Assembly: GCA_017992885.1 (NCBI GenBank)
Contig: JAGONT010000013.1
Coordinates: 1-58,395, forward strand
Length of the DNA stretch: 58,395 nt
From: Alphaproteobacteria bacterium
Lineage (GTDB): Bacteria; Pseudomonadota; Alphaproteobacteria; UBA9655
Reading direction: 5' to 3'
This document shows, in pieces, positions 53,788-58,395 of this stretch (the stretch's first letter is position 1; each line of letters opens with the position of its first letter). Both the position numbers and the translations under genes were made by a program. Under the pieces are notes generated by a model. It was given only the letters and a program-made list of their open reading frames with translations. It had not been told where the DNA came from and searched no databases.

Positions 53788-54777
53788 TTATAAGAGAATT
53801 TCTAATGCGCTATCAAAAACAAGTTTGCGAGCTAGAGAAGGTAATGTGTCGTTGTTCTCGTCATCTGAATGGAGGCGGCGATCTAATTCTTTTTGAGCGT
53901 TCATTTTCCAAAAAGCCTGCTTATAGCCACTGAACATTGTTCGATCAATGAGGGATGGCCCTCTTCTAAAATGAAGGAGATTAATTGCGATCCGTTGATC
54001 GGGTGTACAAATCTCTTGAGCTTCTTCAACGCTAAGGTCTGAATGAATGAGACGGGGTTGTTCACCTTCGACTTCTTCGAGAATAACACAAGCATTTCTC
54101 CCCATATGGCAGGTTTGAGTCATTGTCACAAGAGGGTCGCTTTCTTCATTAGTATCTTTTTGTGTGAGATGATGTAAGTGCACAGCGTAATATTTTTGTA
54201 AGTGAATAATAACTTTAAATTGGCTTTCATCAAGTAAGTCCACATTTATGCTCTTTGTAATGCCCCTGTAGGCAATTGGACATAAGCCTCTCAAAGCTCT
54301 ATCCAAGTTTGTTTCTAATATATAATGGCCATTAGAGTCTTTAGTGAGGACTTTATCATCCCAATTCCAGAGTTTTTCGTCATAGTAAATGGTTTTTCCG
54401 TCGAAAAGAGTTTTTGTTAAATGGGACTTAACAGGATCAGAAACGGCTGCAAGAAGTATTTTCCGTGCAACGGGCGAGAAAATAGGATACGGCAAAGTCG
54501 CTAAAGTAGTTCGTGCCTTTGAAAAAGTTCTTTTCTCTCGTGTGATCGGACTTTTCTTTTGTGGAGGAGAAGCAGGAAATGAGCTTTCTTCTGAAGCTTT
54601 TCTCTTTTTGTTTTCACTTGGAGGTTTTTGGTTTTCTTTGTCATTCTCTTCACGAGCCATTCTTTTAGCCAGACGAGAAGGATTTCTGCGAGGAGCAGTC
54701 ACATCTTTCCCTGCAATTCCTTCATTTAAAGAAAAAACACACGCACAAGCGACTAATACTAAAGTTCGTAACAACAC
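53788..54777 (-). CDS. Secreted LHH-type (HNH/EndoVII superfamily) nuclease with NLS-like basic region
   Basis: 329 residues, GTG start at 54777. Residues 1-22 form a Sec signal peptide. Residues 23-87 are disordered and highly basic, with KKRK at 57-60 and PQKK at 72-75 in classical nuclear-localisation style, plus a KEN triplet at 47. From about 125 the protein follows the LHH nuclease-toxin pattern: tNLDRALRGLCPIAYRG (157-172), HLHHLTQK with LHH at 201-203, DPLVTMTQTCH (His224), a late LLH (His269), and IDRTMFSGYKQAFWKMNAQ (277-295). Two insertions relative to the family (about 173-197 and 230-262) are evident. There is no adjacent immunity gene and no toxin-carrier domain. It may be a host-directed or interbacterial nuclease. 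The domain call rests on remembered motifs, not a search. Confidence 0.72.
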   Translation of the reverse strand: MLLRTLVLVACACVFSLNEGIAGKDVTAPRRNPSRLAKRMAREENDKENQKPPSENKKRKASEESSFPASPPQKKSPITREKRTFSKARTTLATLPYPIFSPVARKILLAAVSDPVKSHLTKTLFDGKTIYYDEKLWNWDDKVLTKDSNGHYILETNLDRALRGLCPIAYRGITKSINVDLLDESQFKVIIHLQKYYAVHLHHLTQKDTNEESDPLVTMTQTCHMGRNACVILEEVEGEQPRLIHSDLSVEEAQEICTPDQRIAINLLHFRRGPSLIDRTMFSGYKQAFWKMNAQKELDRRLHSDDENNDTLPSLARKLVFDSALEILL

Positions 54778-54930
54778 CTTGGACCATCATCAATAGAGTA
54801 ATAACCCTATGGATATGGGCTTTAAGAAAATGATTCACAATAATAATTTTTGAGTAAAAGATATGTTGAATATAGATACAAAAAAATAAAAATTTAAATA
54901 AAATTTAATTTATATTTTAAATCATTTTTA

Positions 54931-55566
54931 TCATTTTAATTGAAAAGAAATGGAAATGGTTTTTTGAAGGGAACCTTGCGTAAATCTCCAAAATTGGACA
55001 GCTTCTAAGGCGGCGTCATCCAACCGAGCATGGCCCGAGCTTTTATGAAGAGTTGCAGCTAGTACATGACCTTCTGCATTGGTTTTGATTTTAATGGCTA
55101 CAATTCCTTCTTGGTCTCGTTTGCGGCAGATCCAAGGATAGGAAGGCAGAGGACAATAAGCTACTCTTTGCGATGAGCTGGTTAATAAAGCGTTGGAAGT
55201 TACAGATTGTCGCTGGTCCTCTTTCTTCTTAATCTCGTGAAGAGAAGGACCACGAGAATTGGGAGCGTCAGCAATGTTAAAATGAGCAGTCTTTCTCTTA
55301 GATGAGGGAGCTGCCGAAGCCTTCAATGTTCTTGTTTCCCCTTTAAAGGATTTGCTTGAGCTTTTGTGCTCTTTTTTTGCGGAAGAATAAGACTGAGGAT
55401 GGGCAGGTTTTGGGGGGGCTTTTTCTAAGGAGTTTTGCCAAATAACGTTAATGGCATGTATATCGAGTCCAGGTGACTTTAAAAATTGAGGAATGAGAAA
55501 GATAGCAAAGGCTCCATGAAGGCCAAAGGAAAAAAAGATGGCAAAAAGGAGAGAACGATCTCTCAT
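54931..55566 (-). CDS. tonB: TonB-family energy transducer
   Basis: 211 residues: a short cytoplasmic start, one membrane helix (about 8-28), a Pro/Lys/Ser-rich periplasmic linker and a TonB C-terminal domain. In that domain, LPSYPWICRKRDQEGIVAIK and DDAALEAVQFWRF match the fold that grips TonB boxes. It overlaps the btuB end by four bases, so it is coupled to it. ExbB and ExbD are not here and must come from elsewhere. Confidence 0.88.
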   Translation of the reverse strand: MRDRSLLFAIFFSFGLHGAFAIFLIPQFLKSPGLDIHAINVIWQNSLEKAPPKPAHPQSYSSAKKEHKSSSKSFKGETRTLKASAAPSSKRKTAHFNIADAPNSRGPSLHEIKKKEDQRQSVTSNALLTSSSQRVAYCPLPSYPWICRKRDQEGIVAIKIKTNAEGHVLAATLHKSSGHARLDDAALEAVQFWRFTQGSLQKTISISFQLK

Positions 55567-57395
55567 AGTTTTGTCTCTAACCCTATATAAAATGCTCGAC
55601 CGCGTGTACCATATCCAAACAATTCTTCATATCGTTTATTGGTAAGGTTCTCAATACGTCCAAAAAGAGAAATAGAATCGATAATGTCGTAGGCTCCTCC
55701 CACATGGATGATGCCATAAGGAGCCAGCTTGCGTTTCGTGACGCTATCTTTTTGCGCTGAGACTCCATAGCCTTGAATAAAGAAAGAAAGTTTGGGTTGT
55801 GCTTGCCAATAAAGGCCCCCAGCTCCTTTAAAAGTTGGGATAAGAGGTGATTCTTTATCACCCGGAAAATCGCGGGCATGGGTTAATGTAAACGCGGAAC
55901 TGAATTCAAGATTTTGGATTAGCTTTAAGGAAATAGCAATTTCAAGACCACGGGTTTTCCTTTTTGCTCCATTGACTCTTTGCCATTTGGTCGGGGCAAC
56001 CTGGCGTGAGAGAGTGATTTTATCAATGTGCGTTAAAAATCCAGTAAGACTAACTTTGGCTTTGTTTTCTAAAAATAATTGGTCAATGCCAATCTCAAAG
56101 CTATGGCTTTTTTCAGGCTTTAGATCAGGGTTAGGAACTTGCCAAAGACCTTCTTGAAAAAGATCAGACAAAAAGGGTGGCTTAAAGTTTGTTCCAACAC
56201 TTGTGCGGAAAAGGGTAGTCGGTGTTAATTTTTGATCAATGCCGATATTAAACGTTATTTGGTTTCCTATGAACTGATATCGATCGACGCGAATACCTCC
56301 CTTGATAGCTGTTGGATCGAAAGGTTTAAAAGTATGGATAAGGTAAATTCCGCCGTGAGAGCGTTTGTGAAGCTGCTTATCCCTGGCTCTTTCTTGTCCG
56401 GTTTCTAAGCCTCCCATAAGGGTATTTTGAGAATTAAGCTTAATCTCAGATTTATAAAAAAGGACAGGATGCTCGCCGAGAGTTGCATTATGATCAGAGG
56501 GCATTTGTGTGCTCCGTTGGAAACGAGAGTAAGCAACTTTTAACGAGTGATCTATCGTCTCACTCCCCCATTTGTTTTCAAAGCTGGCAAGAAGAGTTTG
56601 AATATGCGTAAAGTTCTTGCTACTAAAGGGAAGACATACTTTTTTTTCAGGGATAGACTGAGGTTCGTCAAACTGTACCTTACCGTTTATGTACCGGATA
56701 AGACCTTCTATCTCCCAATTGTCCGTAAGAGCATATCCAATACGGGATGAAAAAGTGCCATTTTTGTAGTGATCACTTTGACGATTTCCATGGAGACGGT
56801 TTGTAAAACTAGCGGGTCCTCTTTTAAAGCCGGCAGCTGTGAGAGAAAATTGAAGAGGGCCTTCTTCCCCTTGAGCAGTTGTTGTTCCATAAAGTGTGCG
56901 GAAACTCCCTCCTTCTGCTGTTGCGTTTAAGGAGGGCTTTCCTTGTCCCTTTTTAGGAATAAGTTGAACAACACCACCTAAAGCTCCTGGACCATAAGCA
57001 AGGTTTTGCGGACCAGGAAGAACTTCCACTTGCTGAAGGTCAGCATTTAAATAATCCGTAAGATCAACATTTCCCCCTGTAGCGGGGTTATTGAGATAAA
57101 TTCCATCGACTAAGACCAAGTTCTGAGAAGAACGTGCCCCTCTGATGGAAAAATCTGTCAGGCGCCCAGGGGTTCCACTGGAATTAAGGATAATACTGGG
57201 AGCATAGGTCAGAGCGTCTTTAAGGAAGATTTCTTGATAATTATCAATGATTGTATCGGTAATGATGGTTTCGTAGCTTCCCGTTCCAGCAGTAGGTGAG
57301 GAGAGGGAAGTGGCGGTGACTTCGTAAACGGCATCAGCCTTAAGAGGAGAGATAAAAATGTGCATCAATACGCACAATAGATTTAAAATACGCAT
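55563..57395 (-). CDS. btuB: TonB-dependent cobalamin receptor BtuB
   Basis: Outer-membrane 22-strand receptor importing vitamin B12. From ATG 57395 it is 610 residues: a signal peptide, a TonB-box-like ETIIT region, a plug domain (SIRGARSSQNLVLVDGIYLN, GPGALGGVVQLIPKKGQ) and a barrel ending NKRYEELFGYGTRGRAFYIGLETKL. An in-frame start at 57503 would add 36 residues before the signal peptide and is unlikely. The cobalamin riboswitch 200 nt upstream identifies the substrate as a cobalamin, by strong inference. Coupled to the tonB gene downstream. Confidence 0.92.
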   Translation of the reverse strand: MRILNLLCVLMHIFISPLKADAVYEVTATSLSSPTAGTGSYETIITDTIIDNYQEIFLKDALTYAPSIILNSSGTPGRLTDFSIRGARSSQNLVLVDGIYLNNPATGGNVDLTDYLNADLQQVEVLPGPQNLAYGPGALGGVVQLIPKKGQGKPSLNATAEGGSFRTLYGTTTAQGEEGPLQFSLTAAGFKRGPASFTNRLHGNRQSDHYKNGTFSSRIGYALTDNWEIEGLIRYINGKVQFDEPQSIPEKKVCLPFSSKNFTHIQTLLASFENKWGSETIDHSLKVAYSRFQRSTQMPSDHNATLGEHPVLFYKSEIKLNSQNTLMGGLETGQERARDKQLHKRSHGGIYLIHTFKPFDPTAIKGGIRVDRYQFIGNQITFNIGIDQKLTPTTLFRTSVGTNFKPPFLSDLFQEGLWQVPNPDLKPEKSHSFEIGIDQLFLENKAKVSLTGFLTHIDKITLSRQVAPTKWQRVNGAKRKTRGLEIAISLKLIQNLEFSSAFTLTHARDFPGDKESPLIPTFKGAGGLYWQAQPKLSFFIQGYGVSAQKDSVTKRKLAPYGIIHVGGAYDIIDSISLFGRIENLTNKRYEELFGYGTRGRAFYIGLETKL

Positions 57396-57599
57396 CGGTA
57401 GAGAACAAGGTATCTTCAAGATCAATGAGTAGAGGTTCGGCTGAACTAAACGTAATTCATTAGAATCATTGCAAAGGTATAAATGTAGTGAACAAAAGGA
57501 CACACGTTCTCCATATCAAGTGTTGACAATTGCTTGTCATCACCACTGACGGAAAGCCGTGACTTTTGACGCACCCCCGCGCAAAAGATTGGTGACTTG

Positions 57600-57780
57600 T
57601 TATGGTAGGTCTCCTGACTCGGGCCTCATAGCCTCATTCTCCCCCTTCCCGAAGTTAATCTTCAGTGGGTATGTGGAGCTGACTCTTCCCTTACAGTTAC
57701 GGGGGTAGTCACGGATTTTCACCGTGTTCCCTCTTCGGCATATAGCGCCATAACTTTCTTAGGCATAGAATCTTTTAAGG
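57600..57780 (-). promoter_or_regulatory. Cobalamin (AdoCbl) riboswitch controlling btuB-tonB
   Basis: On the minus strand the B12-box AGTCAGGAGACCTACC lies at 57604-57619. Upstream in the RNA are the core segments GGTGAAAATCCGTGACTACC and CCCCGTAACTGTAAGGG, both hallmarks of the B12 element. The leader from about 57600 to 57395 holds the expression platform, with the small hairpin ACGG-CTTT-CCGT. Cobalamin binding should repress btuB expression. Confidence 0.95.
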
Positions 57781-57988
57781 GGAACGTCAAGATTGCGCAT
57801 TTTCTTTCTAGCAATTTTTTTGACGTATGGTGGAAAAAAGGATAATAGAAAATAAGCTACCTTTTCTAAAAAGATTCCAAGCATAATGCTTAATAAACTT
57901 ATTGATTAAGCTATAAAAAAGGCAAAAATACATACTGAGTGTCTGTTTTTCTTTGTTTGTGATAATGTACATAAGGAAAGGAGCGACG

Positions 57989-58395
57989 ATGACGATGTGG
58001 CCCGATGTTATAGAGTTAAGAGATTTTTATTCGACACGTCTTGGGCATGTCGCTCGGCGAATGATTCGGCGAAAAATTCGTGAGTTATGCCCGACTGTGA
58101 AGGGGCTGAATATGATGGGACTCGGTTATCCCACCCCTTTTTTAAGATATTACCGAGAAGAAGCGCAACGTCTTGTCGCTTTCATGCCAGCAGAACAAGG
58201 AGCGCTTTCGTGGGCGCGAAAAACGCCTAATATTGTTGTATTGACAGACGAAACCCAGCTTCCTCTTGCGAATAAATCGGTAGACTTTGCTCTTGTTGTT
58301 CATGCTCTTGAGTTTACCTCTGATCCTCGAAAGATGATTCAGGAGGTGTGGCGCGTTTTGGTGGATGGGGGACGATTAATCTTAGTTGTGCCAAA
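57989..58395 (+). CDS. Class I SAM-dependent methyltransferase (partial, runs off right edge)
   Basis: Opens at ATG 57989 with AAGGAG upstream and stays open to the window end, about 135 residues. The fold shows a GLNMMGLGYPTPFLRYY segment in the SAM-binding glycine position, an acidic-loop region and LANKSVDFALVVHALEF, then MIQEVWRVLVDGGRLILVVP, the late Methyltransf_11 strands. Such proteins, often beside gloB and rnh genes in alphaproteobacteria, are of unknown substrate. The strand is opposite to btuB, and the gene is divergent from the riboswitch. Confidence 0.85.
   Translation, partial: MTMWPDVIELRDFYSTRLGHVARRMIRRKIRELCPTVKGLNMMGLGYPTPFLRYYREEAQRLVAFMPAEQGALSWARKTPNIVVLTDETQLPLANKSVDFALVVHALEFTSDPRKMIQEVWRVLVDGGRLILVVP

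Noticed and set aside
57396..57503. In-frame N-terminal extension of BtuB
   Set aside because: The signal peptide begins at 57395; the extension would bury it and lies in the riboswitch leader.

Overview
The window is AT-rich bacterial DNA with dense, mostly operonic genes. Their content is alphaproteobacterial: secB, glmU-glmS, etfBA with a 3-hydroxyacyl-CoA dehydrogenase, xseB-ispA, mreBCD-mrdA-rodA, Coq7-type ubiquinone synthesis, CarD, RppH, and a DivL-type kinase with tyrosine in place of the phospho-acceptor histidine. Low GC, decayed genes, a dying insertion sequence and several secreted proteins of host-interaction type suggest an intracellular or host-associated alphaproteobacterium, perhaps near Holosporales. 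That placement is inferred from gene content, not from a search.

Layout. 1-2009: a signal-peptide-bearing NTPase of STAND/NB-ARC type running off the left edge, behind a degenerate membrane histidine-kinase-like protein. 2372-2456: tRNA-Leu. 2457-5363: an eroded polysaccharide locus (NeuD-like pseudogene, SDR epimerase, initiating sugar-phosphate transferase). 5440-9276: secB and glmU-glmS. 9502-11782: an MBOAT O-acyltransferase with an SGNH-like partner. 11939-15714: etfB-etfA, hydroxyacyl-CoA dehydrogenase, xseB-ispA. 15860-21184: the rod-shape and elongasome operon. 21212-24680: minus-strand redox and membrane genes (aldo/keto reductase, peroxiredoxin, coq7, dsbB, a YqaA-like protein). 24905-29358: small secreted proteins, a Gly/His-rich lipoprotein, an MFS exporter and a BrnQ carrier with an internal tandem duplication. 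29818-34916: MscS channel, carD, ferredoxin-NADP reductase, ndk, a PEBP protein. 34931-38504: a small lipoprotein, tRNA-Gly, divL, rppH. 38747-39425: a palindromic repeat element beside an IS982-family remnant. 39533-44493: a fasciclin protein and a three-gene Wbp-type operon for a diacetamido uronic acid nucleotide sugar, with a WbpB-WbpD fusion. 44717-48205: trmJ, cysS, gltX. 48320-50240: two paralogous outer-membrane beta-barrels with duplicated upstream DNA. 50593-53781: a tricorn protease. 53788-54777: a secreted LHH-type nuclease with an NLS-like basic tail. 54931-57780: a cobalamin riboswitch, btuB and a TonB-like protein. 57989 to the end: the start of a methyltransferase.

How the genes connect. 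GlmS and GlmU make UDP-GlcNAc, which feeds peptidoglycan synthesis (the elongasome operon) and the Wbp operon. The riboswitch-btuB-tonB unit imports vitamin B12. EtfAB and the hydroxyacyl-CoA dehydrogenase serve acyl-CoA oxidation into a ubiquinone pool that Coq7 helps build.

The most unusual item is the secreted LHH-nuclease protein at 53788-54777. It has an export signal, a disordered basic region resembling a eukaryotic nuclear localisation signal, and no visible immunity partner, so it is a candidate host-directed (possibly nuclear) nuclease effector. Also notable are DivL, the WbpB/WbpD fusion, the BrnQ duplication and the two decaying mobile or repeat elements.
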